Counted from the stretch's first letter, positions 35,491-43,959 are shown. The stretch: 64,000 bases of DNA from Bradyrhizobium sp. CB1650 (GCF_029761915.1 NZ_CP121695.1:8771501-8835500); one strand, 5' to 3'. Made by a program: numbers and translations. The notes: generated by a model not told the origin, from the sequence alone.

Positions 35491-37584
35491 ATGCTGAATC
35501 GTCTGACCGTATCCGCCCTGTTGAAGGCGGTGATTGCGATCATGTCGGCCTGTGTGGTGATTGTGCTCTCGCTCACCGCCTATGAGTCCTGGGATCGCCT
35601 CAGGACCGCCAACCGCATCTCGCACATCGCGGACGCCTCCGCCGACCTGTTCAAGGCGATGCATAGCCTGCGCACCGACCGCTCGACCACCACGCGGCTC
35701 CTGAGCGCGGCCGAGCCGATGGACGCTGGAATCGAGAAATACTTGCGTGACTTGCGCGATGCGCAGATGCCCGCGATGGCGCGCGCTCTCGAGCTGCTGC
35801 CGACGCTGGACTTCCCGCAATCGGGCACGCTGATGCCGGAGCTCGCCCGCCTCTACAAATTGCTGAGCGAGGAGCAGAAGCAGTTCTGGGAGGAGGTGGC
35901 GAAGCCGAAGGAGCAGCGCCGCACCGGTCTCTCCAAGGAATATATGGAGACGACGCAAGGCCTGCTCGACACGCTCGACAAGCTCTCGAACGTGCTCGCC
36001 GCGACAATCAAGCACCAGGACGCCGAGATCGACCAGTTGCTCTCGATCAAGCAGAACGCTTGGCTTTTGCGCAACACCGCGGGCGAGGCCTCGCTGATCG
36101 TCTCGACCGGACTTGCGGCCGGCAAGATCACGCCGGAAGGCCGCTACGCCTATACCCAATATGTCGGCGGCACGAGCGCGATCTGGAAGGCGCTGGAATT
36201 GTCGACCTCGGGCATGCAGTTGCCCCAGGCGCTCGCGTCCGCCGTGACGGCGGCCAAGACAGCCTATTTCGAGCCGCAATATCTCGCCTTGCGCGACCGC
36301 CTTGCGGACACGCTGGTCAAGGGCGAGAAGGCCGAGATGACCGCGAACCAGTGGAGCCCCGTCACGGTCGGCCGCATGGCGAGCGCGGTCGCGGTCGCCG
36401 AAGGCGCCCTCGATGCCGCCAGAGCCCACACGCTGGAGCAGCGCGGCGCCGCGCAGCGCGCGCTGATGGTGCAGCTCCTGCTGCTCGTGCTCGCGCTCGG
36501 CCTAGGCGTGGGCGCGGTCATGCTGGTCAGCCGCCGCGTCATCCATCCCCTCGGCAACATCCGCGATGCCATGCTGAAGGTCGCCGGCGGCGACCTCGCC
36601 GTCGACAGCGGTTATCTCGACCGTCGCGACGAGATCGGCGCGCTTGCCGGTGCGCTCGAGACTTTCAAGCAGCAGGCGAGCGACAAGCTGAAGATCGAGG
36701 CACACGAGCGAGAGCGCAATGCGGGCGCCGCGGCGCGCCAGCGCGCGGTCGAGGCCTATGTCGGCGAGTTCGAGGGCGCGGTCCGCAAGACGCTGGCCGA
36801 ACTCGGCGAAGCCTCCGGCGCAATGCGCAAGACCTCGAGCGATCTGTCGGCCGTGTCGCGCCAGACCAACGACCGCGTCCAGGTGGCCGGCAAGGCCTCC
36901 AGTGACGCCTCGATGAGCGTCGACAGCGTGGCGGCCGCGGCCGAGGAGCTCAGCGCCTCGATCAACGACATCAGCCAGCAGGCCGCGCATGCCGCAGGCA
37001 TCGCCGGCCGCGCCGTCGGCCAGGCGCGCGAGACCGACGGCACGGTGCAGGGGCTGGCGAAGTCCGCCGGGCGCATCGGCGAGGTCGTCGGTCTGATCAA
37101 CACCATCGCGGCGCAGACCAACCTGCTCGCGCTCAACGCCACGATCGAGGCGGCGCGTGCCGGCGAAGCCGGCCGCGGCTTTGCCGTGGTCGCCTCCGAG
37201 GTGAAGTCGCTGGCGAGCCAGACCGCGAAGGCGACCGAGGAAATCTCCGAGCAGATCGCCGACATCCAGAGGGTTGCGGGCGACGCCATCAACGCGATCC
37301 AGGCCATCGGCGGCATCATCGGCGAAGTCAACGAGGTCGCCACCGCCATTGCCGCCGCCGTGCAGGAACAGGGCGCCGCGACGCAAGAGATCACCCGCAG
37401 CACGCAATATGCGGCGCAGGGCACCAGGAACGTCTCGGACAACATCACCGGCGTCAAAGCCGACGCCGACGCCGCGGCCGGCGCGGCGGACAATGTGAAG
37501 CACGCCTCCGAGCTGCTGGAGACCCAGAGCCGCCAGCTCGGTCAAGAGGTCAGCGACTTCCTCGGCAAGATCCGGGCGGCGTAA
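35491..37584 (+). CDS. Methyl-accepting chemotaxis protein
   Basis: The 697-residue receptor has a first membrane helix (about 10-30), a long periplasmic helical ligand domain (about 31-325), a second helix (about 330-348), a HAMP linker (about 348-400) and a cytoplasmic signalling domain. The highly conserved hairpin tip is at about residues 535-575 ([32 protein letters not shown]). There is no C-terminal CheR-binding pentapeptide. It should pass a periplasmic signal to CheA/CheW, with adaptation by methylation. The ligand is unknown. TTGGGGGTG lies before the ATG. No che genes are adjacent, so it is an orphan receptor. Confidence 0.93.
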   Translation: MLNRLTVSALLKAVIAIMSACVVIVLSLTAYESWDRLRTANRISHIADASADLFKAMHSLRTDRSTTTRLLSAAEPMDAGIEKYLRDLRDAQMPAMARALELLPTLDFPQSGTLMPELARLYKLLSEEQKQFWEEVAKPKEQRRTGLSKEYMETTQGLLDTLDKLSNVLAATIKHQDAEIDQLLSIKQNAWLLRNTAGEASLIVSTGLAAGKITPEGRYAYTQYVGGTSAIWKALELSTSGMQLPQALASAVTAAKTAYFEPQYLALRDRLADTLVKGEKAEMTANQWSPVTVGRMASAVAVAEGALDAARAHTLEQRGAAQRALMVQLLLLVLALGLGVGAVMLVSRRVIHPLGNIRDAMLKVAGGDLAVDSGYLDRRDEIGALAGALETFKQQASDKLKIEAHERERNAGAAARQRAVEAYVGEFEGAVRKTLAELGEASGAMRKTSSDLSAVSRQTNDRVQVAGKASSDASMSVDSVAAAAEELSASINDISQQAAHAAGIAGRAVGQARETDGTVQGLAKSAGRIGEVVGLINTIAAQTNLLALNATIEAARAGEAGRGFAVVASEVKSLASQTAKATEEISEQIADIQRVAGDAINAIQAIGGIIGEVNEVATAIAAAVQEQGAATQEITRSTQYAAQGTRNVSDNITGVKADADAAAGAADNVKHASELLETQSRQLGQEVSDFLGKIRAA

Positions 37585-37608
37585 AGTACGGCGGCACCAC
37601 ATCCTTGG

Positions 37609-37655
37609 CGTCGTTCCGGCCTAGTGTGCAATTGCGCACGGGGGCCGGGACGACG
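37609..37655. repeat. Nested palindromic intergenic repeat
   Basis: Outer arms CGTCGTTCCGGCC / GGCCGGGACGACG differ by one base; inner arms are GTGCAATT / AATTGCGCAC-like. It lies between the convergent chemoreceptor and DUF2865 genes and may act as a two-way transcript end. Confidence 0.75.
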
Positions 37656-37688
37656 GTTGAAATTGGGGCGCGAGCGTCGCACCGTTCC

Positions 37689-38342
37689 TCACTCCTTCGC
37701 CACGACCGGCACATGGCGGAATTTGGCGCGCAGCTTCTCCGGCAGCGGGGAGAAGTTCATCGCGACGCCGCGGCGGTCGTCGGCGTTGCGATTGGCGACG
37801 ACGAGGCCGTTCTGGCGTGCGACGATGTCGCCTTTGCGCAATGTCGGGTCGTCCTCGACCTTGACCGGTGCAAGCCCGACCGTATCCTTGCCGTTGCAGG
37901 TGCAGCCCGCAACGATTTCATTGCGATAGCGGAATGCGTTCGGCAGGTCGGAATAGGATTTTCCGCTGTCGGTCGTGGCGTCGTCGATGTTGCTGCCATA
38001 GACCAGCGAGGTTTCGGCGGCGGGGCAGAAACTCTTGCAGGATTGCGCCTTGCTCTCGGCATCATTCCCCTGCGCCGGGAAGTAGCGTCCGTCGCAGCCG
38101 CGCACGCAATAGGCCGCGCCGTCGCCATAGACCACGTGCGAACGCGGTGTGTCGTCACGCGGCATGTCGTCGGTCGGGAACGGCATCCGTATCTGTGGCG
38201 GCGGCCGCATACGGACGGCGCCGAACAGCGCGGAGAAGAAATCCTCCGCATACGCCGGCGGCGTCAGCGCAAGGCCGAACGAGGCGGCGCCAAATAGCGC
38301 CGCCGCGATCATGGCCGGCTTGCCGATTGAACGTCCAGTCAT
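37689..38342 (-). CDS. Exported DUF2865 protein
   Basis: A 217-residue secreted protein with a signal peptide ending in PPAYAEDFF (about residue 32). The mature part holds the DUF2865 pattern: YCVRGCDGRYFP, CKSFCPAAETSLVYG, then LPNAFRYRNEIVAGCTCNG. It has six cysteines, so disulfides are likely. Members are restricted to rhizobial-type bacteria and have no known role. It lies 17 bases after the L,D-transpeptidase gene and probably shares its EcfG promoter, so an envelope-stress role is plausible. Confidence 0.82.
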   Translation of the reverse strand: MTGRSIGKPAMIAAALFGAASFGLALTPPAYAEDFFSALFGAVRMRPPPQIRMPFPTDDMPRDDTPRSHVVYGDGAAYCVRGCDGRYFPAQGNDAESKAQSCKSFCPAAETSLVYGSNIDDATTDSGKSYSDLPNAFRYRNEIVAGCTCNGKDTVGLAPVKVEDDPTLRKGDIVARQNGLVVANRNADDRRGVAMNFSPLPEKLRAKFRHVPVVAKE

Positions 38343-38359
38343 ACGACCTCATGTCCTCT

Positions 38360-39154
38360 TCAGTTCACCGACGACGTCGAGATGTTCAGGGCCTGACGGC
38401 CGGAAGGCAGCGTGGTCGCTGCCGGGCGCTTGCGCACGTGATCGCCGCTCCGGTCGCCTCCCTTGTCGCCTCCCCTGGCCATCAGCGGTGCGTTCTTCGG
38501 CAGCACCACGACCTTGGCCCCGACATTGACGCGACCGAACAGGTCGATAACGTCCTCATTGGTCATGCGGATGCAGCCGGAGGAGACGAACTTGCCGATC
38601 GTGGTGGGATCGTTGGTGCCGTGGATCCGGTATTCGCTCGAGCCGAGATACATCGCGCGTGCGCCCAGTGGATTGCCCGGGCCGCCGGCGACGAAACGCG
38701 GCAGGTAGGGCTGGCGCGCGATCATCTGGGCCGGTGGATGCCAGTCCGGCCATTCCGCCTTGCGCGCGACGTTCTGCACGCCGGACCAGGTGAAGCCCTC
38801 GCGGCCAACACCGACGCCATAGCGGATGGCGCGACCGCCTCCGAGCACATAATAAAGGAAGGTGTTGCCGGTATCGATGACGATGGTGCCGGCCGGTTCG
38901 CTTCGATCGAAGCTCACGATCTGCCGGCGCAGGCGCTCGGGCAGCACGGCGCCGTCGGAGGTCTGCGGCTCGTCGCTCAGAGCGTCCTGCGGAGGGACGT
39001 AGCCTTGCGGATACGTCAGCGGCTGCATCGGCACGTAGCCGAGCATCTGGGCGTGTGCGGCGCCGAACGGTGCGGTCAACAATGCTGTCGTGAAGGCAAG
39101 CGCTGTGGCGGCGCGCGGCGAGAAGCGGCGGCGGACTGCAGAGAACTTTGTCAT
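38360..39154 (-). CDS. L,D-transpeptidase (YkuD family)
   Basis: The 264-residue exported enzyme cross-links peptidoglycan by 3-3 bonds or attaches proteins to it. A signal peptide is followed by a spacer and a YkuD domain with the catalytic signature IHGTNDPTTIGKFVSSGCIR, whose cysteine is the nucleophile and whose histidine precedes it. This resembles the ErfK/YbiS group. It is first in a two-gene unit with DUF2865. A perfect EcfG promoter lies about 45 bases upstream, so it should be induced by general stress and reinforce the cell wall. Confidence 0.9.
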   Translation of the reverse strand: MTKFSAVRRRFSPRAATALAFTTALLTAPFGAAHAQMLGYVPMQPLTYPQGYVPPQDALSDEPQTSDGAVLPERLRRQIVSFDRSEPAGTIVIDTGNTFLYYVLGGGRAIRYGVGVGREGFTWSGVQNVARKAEWPDWHPPAQMIARQPYLPRFVAGGPGNPLGARAMYLGSSEYRIHGTNDPTTIGKFVSSGCIRMTNEDVIDLFGRVNVGAKVVVLPKNAPLMARGGDKGGDRSGDHVRKRPAATTLPSGRQALNISTSSVN

Positions 39155-39202
39155 GTGCTGCCCCGTTGGATGCGCGCATCCGGGCGATGCGCTGCCCCAA
39201 CA

Positions 39203-39228
39203 AACGCCGCCGGATCGACTCAGGTTCC
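39203..39228 (-). promoter_or_regulatory. EcfG promoter of the L,D-transpeptidase/DUF2865 unit
   Basis: On the minus strand it reads GGAAC, 17 bases, CGTT, an exact match. It lies about 45 bases upstream of the start codon and 60 bases from an opposite-facing EcfG promoter. Confidence 0.78.
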
Positions 39229-39287
39229 GAGGCTCCGTGCGGCGGCGACGTCACAGTCAAGCGAGCGCTTCTTCACGAAGGCGCGAC

Positions 39288-39312
39288 GGAACCCGTGCAC
39301 TTCTGCTGCGTT
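39288..39312 (+). promoter_or_regulatory. EcfG promoter of the AI-2E family gene
   Basis: GGAAC, 16 bases, CGTT, an exact match, lies 52 bases before the GTG start of the downstream gene. Confidence 0.78.
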
Positions 39313-39364
39313 GTCGGTTCATCAATGGGCGCGCGGAGCAGATTTTCCGTGATGGAGAGGTATT

Positions 39365-40480
39365 GTGCGCGTCCTTCCCAGCGAACGTCTGATTCCCGGC
39401 AACAGCGAGAGCGCACCGCTCCCCGACAGCCACAGCGAACTGCCGCCCGTCATCCGTCGTACCGAGTTCGTTGCCTTTGCGCTGGCGGGGCTGCTGGTGA
39501 TTGCGATCGCCACCGTGCTCTACGTCGGAAAGGCGTTTTTCCTGCCCGTCGTGATGGCCTTCGTCACCGGCACGATGCTGTCGCCGGCAGCGACCTTCCT
39601 CGAGCGTCGAAAGGTGCCGCGCGCGCTCGGCGCGGTGTTGATCGTGATCGCGGTGACCACCGTCGTCGCCTTCGTCGTCGCGTTGATCGCCTCGCCAGCG
39701 ATGGAGTGGAGCTCACGCCTGCCGGAATTGGGTGCGGAGCTGAAGGAGAAGCTGCACGTCTTCGACCGGCCGCTCGCGCTCTGGCGGGAGCTGCAGGCGA
39801 TGGTCGGCGGCGCCCCGGACGGGCTGCCGAACTTCCAGATACCGAAATTCGAATGGGTGCAGCCGACGCTGGAATTCCTGTCACCGACCTTCACCGAATT
39901 CCTGTTGTTCTTCGCTACCCTGATCCTGTTCATCGCAAGCTGGCGCGACCTCCGGCGGGCGCTGATCATGACCTTCGGCGACCACGACGCACGGCTGCGC
40001 ACGCTTCGGATCCTCAACGAGATCGAGGTCCATCTCGGCAACTACCTGCTGACCGTAAGCGTCATCAATATCGGCGTCGGCGTCGCCACCGGGATCGTCT
40101 GCGCGCTCACCGGCATGCCTAATCCGGCCGGGCTCGGCGCCCTCGCGGCGACGCTGAACTTCATCCCGATCATCGGGCCGATCGCGATGTTCGCCGTGCT
40201 GGTGGTGGTGGGGCTCATCGCCTTCCCGACCATCAGCGGCGGCCTCGTCGCCGCGCTCGCCTTCGGCGGCATCACCTTCATGGAAGGGCACTTCGTCACG
40301 CCGATGATCATCGGCCGGCATCTGGCGCTGAATGCGCTGGCCGTGCTGCTCGCCCTGGCGTTCTGGACCTGGATGTGGGGACCGATTGGTGCCTTCCTGT
40401 CATCGCCGCTGCTGATCGTCGCCCTGATCGTGAAGGAGCATCTTTTGCCGGCGGATTCGCCGCAGCTTCCGCAGGACTGA
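39365..40480 (+). CDS. AI-2E family transporter (PerM-like) membrane protein
   Basis: A 371-residue polytopic membrane protein of the AI-2E exporter/PerM (UPF0118) family. It has about eight helices. After a short cytoplasmic N-terminus come VAFALAGLLVIAIATVLYVGKAFFLPVVM, a soluble loop, then IGPIAMFAVLVVVGLIAFP and WTWMWGPIGAFLSSPLLI. Members export autoinducer-2 or act as sodium/proton antiporters, so the label is a family name only. The GTG start is used because no stronger in-frame start follows. It lies under an EcfG promoter and may be stress-induced. Confidence 0.85.
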   Translation: MRVLPSERLIPGNSESAPLPDSHSELPPVIRRTEFVAFALAGLLVIAIATVLYVGKAFFLPVVMAFVTGTMLSPAATFLERRKVPRALGAVLIVIAVTTVVAFVVALIASPAMEWSSRLPELGAELKEKLHVFDRPLALWRELQAMVGGAPDGLPNFQIPKFEWVQPTLEFLSPTFTEFLLFFATLILFIASWRDLRRALIMTFGDHDARLRTLRILNEIEVHLGNYLLTVSVINIGVGVATGIVCALTGMPNPAGLGALAATLNFIPIIGPIAMFAVLVVVGLIAFPTISGGLVAALAFGGITFMEGHFVTPMIIGRHLALNALAVLLALAFWTWMWGPIGAFLSSPLLIVALIVKEHLLPADSPQLPQD

Positions 40481-40495
40481 CCGGTTTCCGGTAAC

Positions 40496-40520
40496 GGAAC
40501 TTACCCGATGGCGAAACGTT
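40496..40520 (+). promoter_or_regulatory. EcfG promoter of the DUF883 gene
   Basis: GGAAC, 16 bases, CGTT, an exact match, lies about 40 bases before the chosen ATG. It shows that an earlier in-frame ATG inside the promoter spacer is not the start. Confidence 0.78.
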
Positions 40521-40558
40521 TCCCGGTCATCTCAGCCGCCAACAATTCGGAGCTCGTG

Positions 40559-40930
40559 ATGTCGATGACCAATGGCGAAACCGGGATGCGCGACTGGACC
40601 GACAAAGCCACCAGAGAACGCCTCGAGAAGGATATAGCAGCCGTGAAAAGCGATATCGCAACCCTTACCGAACAGATCACCGACGCGCTCAACACCTTCG
40701 CCAATTCAGCCGGCAAGCAGGCGCGGCGCGGCTATCGCCAGGCGCGCCAGAACATGGATTCGGCGATGGATGACATCTCGGACCGCGGCGGCGCGATGAT
40801 GGATGCTGCTCAGGACGCCTACGGTTCGATCGAAGAGACGCTGGAAGATGCGATCACGCAGCGGCCGCTCGCGACCGTGGGGCTCGCGCTCGGCATCGGC
40901 TTCCTGATCGGCATCGCCTGGCGCCGCTGA
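40559..40930 (+). CDS. DUF883 family (ElaB/YqjD-like) stress protein
   Basis: The 123-residue protein begins MSMTNGETGMRDWTDKA, runs through a long amphipathic, coiled-coil-prone helix (DIAAVKSDIATLTEQITDAL) and ends in one C-terminal membrane helix (LATVGLALGIGFLIGIAW) plus RR. This is the layout of E. coli YqjD/ElaB, tail-anchored proteins that tether ribosomes to the membrane in stationary phase. CGGAG precedes the ATG, and an exact EcfG promoter sits just upstream. The following gene may be its YqjE-like partner. Confidence 0.85.
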   Translation: MSMTNGETGMRDWTDKATRERLEKDIAAVKSDIATLTEQITDALNTFANSAGKQARRGYRQARQNMDSAMDDISDRGGAMMDAAQDAYGSIEETLEDAITQRPLATVGLALGIGFLIGIAWRR

Positions 40931-41013
40931 CGATGCGGAACGACCGTGCATTGAACTGATGGCGGCGCTCCGGCACCGCCGCCGCTGGCGTGTGGAGGTT
41001 GAGGAGCAAGGCC

Positions 41014-41469
41014 ATGTTTCAGCGCATCATCGACAGCATCAGCGCATCGACGGGCACGACGGTGCGATTGACGTCGCTTGCCGCAGGCGCCGCATTCGCG
41101 CTCTTCATCACGACAAGCTTCCTGTGCGCGGCGGCTTTCATCGCAGTCCTGGAGAAATACGGTCCGGTGCAGGCATGCCTCGCCGGCGCTGGAATCTTCT
41201 TCCTGCTCACGCTCGCCGCGGCGGGCACGTATTGGGGCTACAAGCGCGAAGTCCAGAAGCGCGCCCGCATCGCCGCAGAGCGCGCAGCGAAGTCGGCGGC
41301 GCAGAGCATGCTGGCCGATCCCATGCTGCTCGCAACCGGGCTTCAGATCGTCCGCGCCATCGGCGTCAAGCGCCTGCTCCCGATTCTGGCCATCGGCGGC
41401 GTCGCCCTCGGGATCATGGCGAGCCGCGCCGCTACGCCGGACGACGCCTCGGCCGAGCCGGCCGAGTAG
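41014..41469 (+). CDS. Membrane protein, YqjE/holin-superfamily-like
   Basis: The 151-residue protein has two adjacent membrane helices (about 25-45 and 52-75, LASLAAGAAFALFITTS-like), a charged alanine-rich helix and a third weak hydrophobic stretch near the C-terminus. It sits 83 bases after the DUF883 gene, like yqjE after yqjD in E. coli. That synteny and the helix pattern suggest the same small membrane family, although sequence identity cannot be tested here. GAGGAG precedes the ATG. It probably shares the DUF883 transcript. Confidence 0.65.
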   Translation: MFQRIIDSISASTGTTVRLTSLAAGAAFALFITTSFLCAAAFIAVLEKYGPVQACLAGAGIFFLLTLAAAGTYWGYKREVQKRARIAAERAAKSAAQSMLADPMLLATGLQIVRAIGVKRLLPILAIGGVALGIMASRAATPDDASAEPAE

Positions 41470-41477
41470 GCCTGCGG

Positions 41478-41504
41478 AAAAATCAGACCGGGATCATCCC
41501 GGTC
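41478..41504 (-). terminator. Terminator at the convergent gene ends
   Basis: A perfect GACCGGGA / TCCCGGTC stem with a three-base loop is followed, on the minus strand, by TGATTTTTCC. It should end the minus-strand secreted-protein gene and may also slow plus-strand read-through. Confidence 0.7.
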
Positions 41505-41508
41505 AAAA

Positions 41509-41901
41509 TCAAGTCACGCAGCGGCCGGGTTGGAGCAGCTTTGCAACCTCGGTCAGCGAGCTGACCATCGGTTCGCAGGCGATCGTCGGCTTGCCGCGAC
41601 CCTGCTTCTGCAGCAGGACCGGCGGCTTGGCGTTGCCGGTCTCGATCACTGCAGGAACCCTCAGCAGGATCGACGTGTCGGCGAGATCGTTGAGCCGCAT
41701 CGACACGGTGCGGGTAGGAACCGCCGCCGGCTTCAGCTCGGCTAGTCGATCCGCCTTGCCGGCGCGATTGACGATATGATCTGGCTTGTCGGAAATGGCC
41801 TGCCAGCGGTCGGCAAGATCATGGCCGGAGGCCAACTGCACCGCACCGAGCGTTGCGGCAATTGCGACGGCGCCTAAAAATGCCTTTTGAATCTGTGACA
41901 T
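41509..41901 (-). CDS. Small exported hypothetical protein
   Basis: A 130-residue protein with a signal peptide (MSQIQKAFLGAVAIAATLGAV, cleavage near SGHDLAD). The mature part is mostly polar, with a conserved-looking end (CEPMVSSLTEVAKLLQPGRC) whose two cysteines could pair. I recognise similar proteins in bradyrhizobia but know no function. GAGGGA precedes the chosen ATG; a longer ATG start 13 codons upstream lacks a binding site. The gene is alone, with a terminator at its end. Confidence 0.6.
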   Translation of the reverse strand: MSQIQKAFLGAVAIAATLGAVQLASGHDLADRWQAISDKPDHIVNRAGKADRLAELKPAAVPTRTVSMRLNDLADTSILLRVPAVIETGNAKPPVLLQKQGRGKPTIACEPMVSSLTEVAKLLQPGRCVT

Positions 41902-42030
41902 GAATGTTCGTCCCTCGCCCCATGGCGATCGACGGAACAACGCTGCCGGAATGTCCGGGGTTCTCGGCTGTTACGATCACTTAACCGTGTGCGAAGAAAT
42001 CGCGGGGCTCAAAAAAATCTTGGATCGACC

Positions 42031-42143
42031 TGGAACGACTTTCGCGGCCGGGAGTCGTCTCAGCAGCCGGTTATTCCCCCCTGCCCCATAAACCGGCGAC
42101 GTAGGGCGCGACTGTGGTGATGCCAGTCGCGCCTTACTTTTTT
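42031..42143 (+). ncRNA. Candidate trans-acting small RNA with three hairpins and terminator
   Basis: Three hairpins follow one another with no ORF on this strand. Hairpin 1 has a 10-base stem (ACGACTTTCG / CGGGAGTCGT, two G-U pairs) with a CGGC loop. Hairpin 2 has arms GCCGGTT / AACCGGC around a C-rich loop. Hairpin 3 is a 14-base stem (GTAGGGCGCGACTG / CAGTCGCGCCTTAC, one G-U pair) followed by TTTTTT, a textbook terminator that belongs to no plus-strand gene. The 5' end is uncertain and no good promoter was found. The C-rich loop could pair with Shine-Dalgarno sequences, which is inferred only. Confidence 0.55.
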
Positions 42144-42163
42144 CTGTGGCCGACTTTGCTCTC

Positions 42164-42763
42164 CTACCTGGCCTTCCCGGCGAGCCACGCGCGTCCCTCG
42201 GCATAGAGCTTGTCGACCTCGGCACCAGTCAGGCCCGGCATGTCGCGCTTGACCTTGTAGCCGATGAGCTCCTGCATGTAGGCGAGGTGGCGGTAGCCCT
42301 CGGGCAGCGCCGCCAGGGCTTGCGCATCGAGGCGGAGCGCTGCCGACGGATCGACCGGATCGATCCGGTCCTTCTCATAGATCGGCTGACGGCGGACGAT
42401 GCCCCATTTGCCCTGCCGCTTCTCCAGGAAATCGTAGAACCGCCCGGTGCAGACGACGTCGCAGAGTACGTCATGCACCAGCGCGCGCTGCGCGATGGTC
42501 ATCTTGGTCTGCGCGATGGCGCGCTCGCCCTCTAGGTCGATGCTGGTGCCGCCGAGGAAATGCAGGATGCGTACGCCCTTGGCGAATCCTTCCTGGCTGA
42601 CGCGGATGAAATCCCGAGCCGGCCCCTGAAACCAGGTGGCCGACATCCAACCCTCCTCATGCCAGACAGTGGCAAAGCGCTCCCAGTCGCCGGCATCGCG
42701 CCACACGGCCCAGTTCTCGACGAGGTCGCGGATGGCGAGGCGATCGAGCAGCGGCTGGTCCAT
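42164..42763 (-). CDS. SnoaL/NTF2-like nuclear transport factor 2 family protein
   Basis: The 199-residue protein begins MDQPLLDRLAIRDLVENWAV and has the aromatic-rich NTF2/SnoaL core (TVWHEEGWMSATWFQGPARDF, FLGGTSIDLEGERA, VCTGRFYDFLEKRQGKWGI). It has a roughly 50-residue helical C-terminal extension beyond the usual domain. Such proteins bind small molecules and include hydroxylases, isomerases and scaffolds; residues of a particular enzyme class are not evident. GGAGA precedes the ATG. It lies downstream of phyR, on the same strand, after a terminator, and is unlikely to be in the same transcript. Confidence 0.75.
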   Translation of the reverse strand: MDQPLLDRLAIRDLVENWAVWRDAGDWERFATVWHEEGWMSATWFQGPARDFIRVSQEGFAKGVRILHFLGGTSIDLEGERAIAQTKMTIAQRALVHDVLCDVVCTGRFYDFLEKRQGKWGIVRRQPIYEKDRIDPVDPSAALRLDAQALAALPEGYRHLAYMQELIGYKVKRDMPGLTGAEVDKLYAEGRAWLAGKAR

Positions 42764-42855
42764 GAACACATCTCCGATGGCGTCGCGGCCGCAACGCGGC
42801 TGCTCCACGAGGTATGAGCGATGCATTCGGCGCCCGTCAAGCGCGGCAAGCCGGC

Positions 42856-42890
42856 AACAAAAATCCGGCGCACCTTTCGGCACGCCGGAT
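42856..42890 (-). terminator. Rho-independent terminator of phyR
   Basis: On the minus strand an ATCCGGCG / CGCCGGAT stem closes a CC-GAAA-GG inner hairpin, followed by TTTTTGTTG. It starts about 40 bases after the phyR stop codon. Confidence 0.8.
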
Positions 42891-42927
42891 CAGATCGTCA
42901 TCAAGCGCCGAGGCGCCGGCGCCTTCG

Positions 42928-43734
42928 TTACGCCGCAGGCGCCTTCGGCGTGCGGTTGCGCGAGTTGCGCTGGAAGAACAGGGCCTGGCTCGCCACTGCC
43001 GATACCATCGCAGGCTGGAACGGCTTTGAGATCAGGAACGCCGGCTCGGGGCGCTCACCGGTGAGGAAGCGTTCGGGATAGGCCGTGATGAACACCACCG
43101 GCACCTCGAAGGTGCGCAGAAGCTCGTTGACGGCATCGAGGCCCGATGAGCCGTCGGCGAGTTGGATGTCGGCGAGGATCAGGCCGGGTCGCCGGTTCTT
43201 GGCGAGCGCCACCGCGTCCGAATGGGTGCGGGCGACGCCGACGACGTTGTGGCCGAGATTCTTCACCAGACTCTCGAGGTCCATGGCGATGAAGGTCTCG
43301 TCCTCGATGATCAGCACATCGGTAGCGATCTCGGCCGCCATCTCGCGTCCCGCAGCGTCCGCGAGCCGGCGCGTCTCCGCAACGTCGGTGCCGAGGATGT
43401 AGGCGACCTCCTCTTCCGAAAAGCCTTCGAGCGACAGCAGCAGGAATGCCTGCCGCGGCAACGGCGTGATGTTCGACAGCCGCCGCTCGGGCGGCATCGG
43501 CAAGGTCGTGACCTCCGCGTCGTCATTGACGGAGACTGAATTCCAAATCTGGGTGAACAGCCGGAACAGGCCGGCCCGTGCTCCGTGGCTCTCGTCGAGC
43601 ACCGACGGATCCCCGAGCATGGCTTCCAACATGGCTGCGACGTAGGCGTCACCGGACGGCTGGCTGCCCGTCAGGGCACGTGCATACCGGCGCAATAACG
43701 GCAAATGCTCAGCAACAAGCTGTGAACGGGACAT
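42928..43734 (-). CDS. phyR: General stress response regulator PhyR
   Basis: The 268-residue anti-anti-sigma response regulator fuses a sigma-factor-like domain (about 1-125: MSRSQLVAEHLPLLRRYARA, EEVAYILGT) to a receiver domain (about 138-255). The phospho-acceptor is D189 (GLILADIQLADG) and K237 and T217 are in place. When phosphorylated it binds NepR and frees the sigma factor EcfG. GGAG before MSRSQL gives the start. It is divergent from nepR-ecfG and carries an EcfG-like promoter of its own, which gives positive feedback. This is a textbook alphaproteobacterial arrangement. Confidence 0.95.
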   Translation of the reverse strand: MSRSQLVAEHLPLLRRYARALTGSQPSGDAYVAAMLEAMLGDPSVLDESHGARAGLFRLFTQIWNSVSVNDDAEVTTLPMPPERRLSNITPLPRQAFLLLSLEGFSEEEVAYILGTDVAETRRLADAAGREMAAEIATDVLIIEDETFIAMDLESLVKNLGHNVVGVARTHSDAVALAKNRRPGLILADIQLADGSSGLDAVNELLRTFEVPVVFITAYPERFLTGERPEPAFLISKPFQPAMVSAVASQALFFQRNSRNRTPKAPAA

Positions 43735-43820
43735 CCCCACTCCATTCATCATTGGGCCAATCCTAACGGGACCCAGCATGACGACAAGGGCGGCCCGAAC
43801 TTCCCCTGCCTCGTCCTGTC

Positions 43821-43845
43821 TACGCCCGAAATCAAGAAAAGTTCC
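43821..43845 (-). promoter_or_regulatory. EcfG-type promoter of phyR
   Basis: On the minus strand GGAAC is followed after 16 bases by CGTA, one base from the consensus CGTT. Its -35 box is the left half of an inverted repeat shared with the nepR promoter. Confidence 0.65.
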
Positions 43846-43854
43846 GGGACGACT

Positions 43855-43879
43855 GGAACTTTTCCTCCGCCCTCGCATT
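43855..43879 (+). promoter_or_regulatory. EcfG-type promoter of nepR-ecfG
   Basis: GGAAC is followed after 16 bases by CATT, one base from CGTT. The AAAAGTTCC and GGAACTTTT arms with a nine-base spacer make the two divergent -35 boxes back to back. The leader to the nepR start is about 90 bases. Confidence 0.6.
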
Positions 43880-43959
43880 AGGCCTATCCAGGGAACGGCT
43901 CCCAGTTGAGAAAAAGTCTCTGTTTTGCAGTCACTTAACTCGGGGAAACGTGGAACAGG

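Noticed and set aside
40936..40965. GGAAC before the YqjE-like gene
   Set aside because: No CGTT-like sequence follows at 16 or 17 bases. The gene more likely shares the DUF883 transcript.
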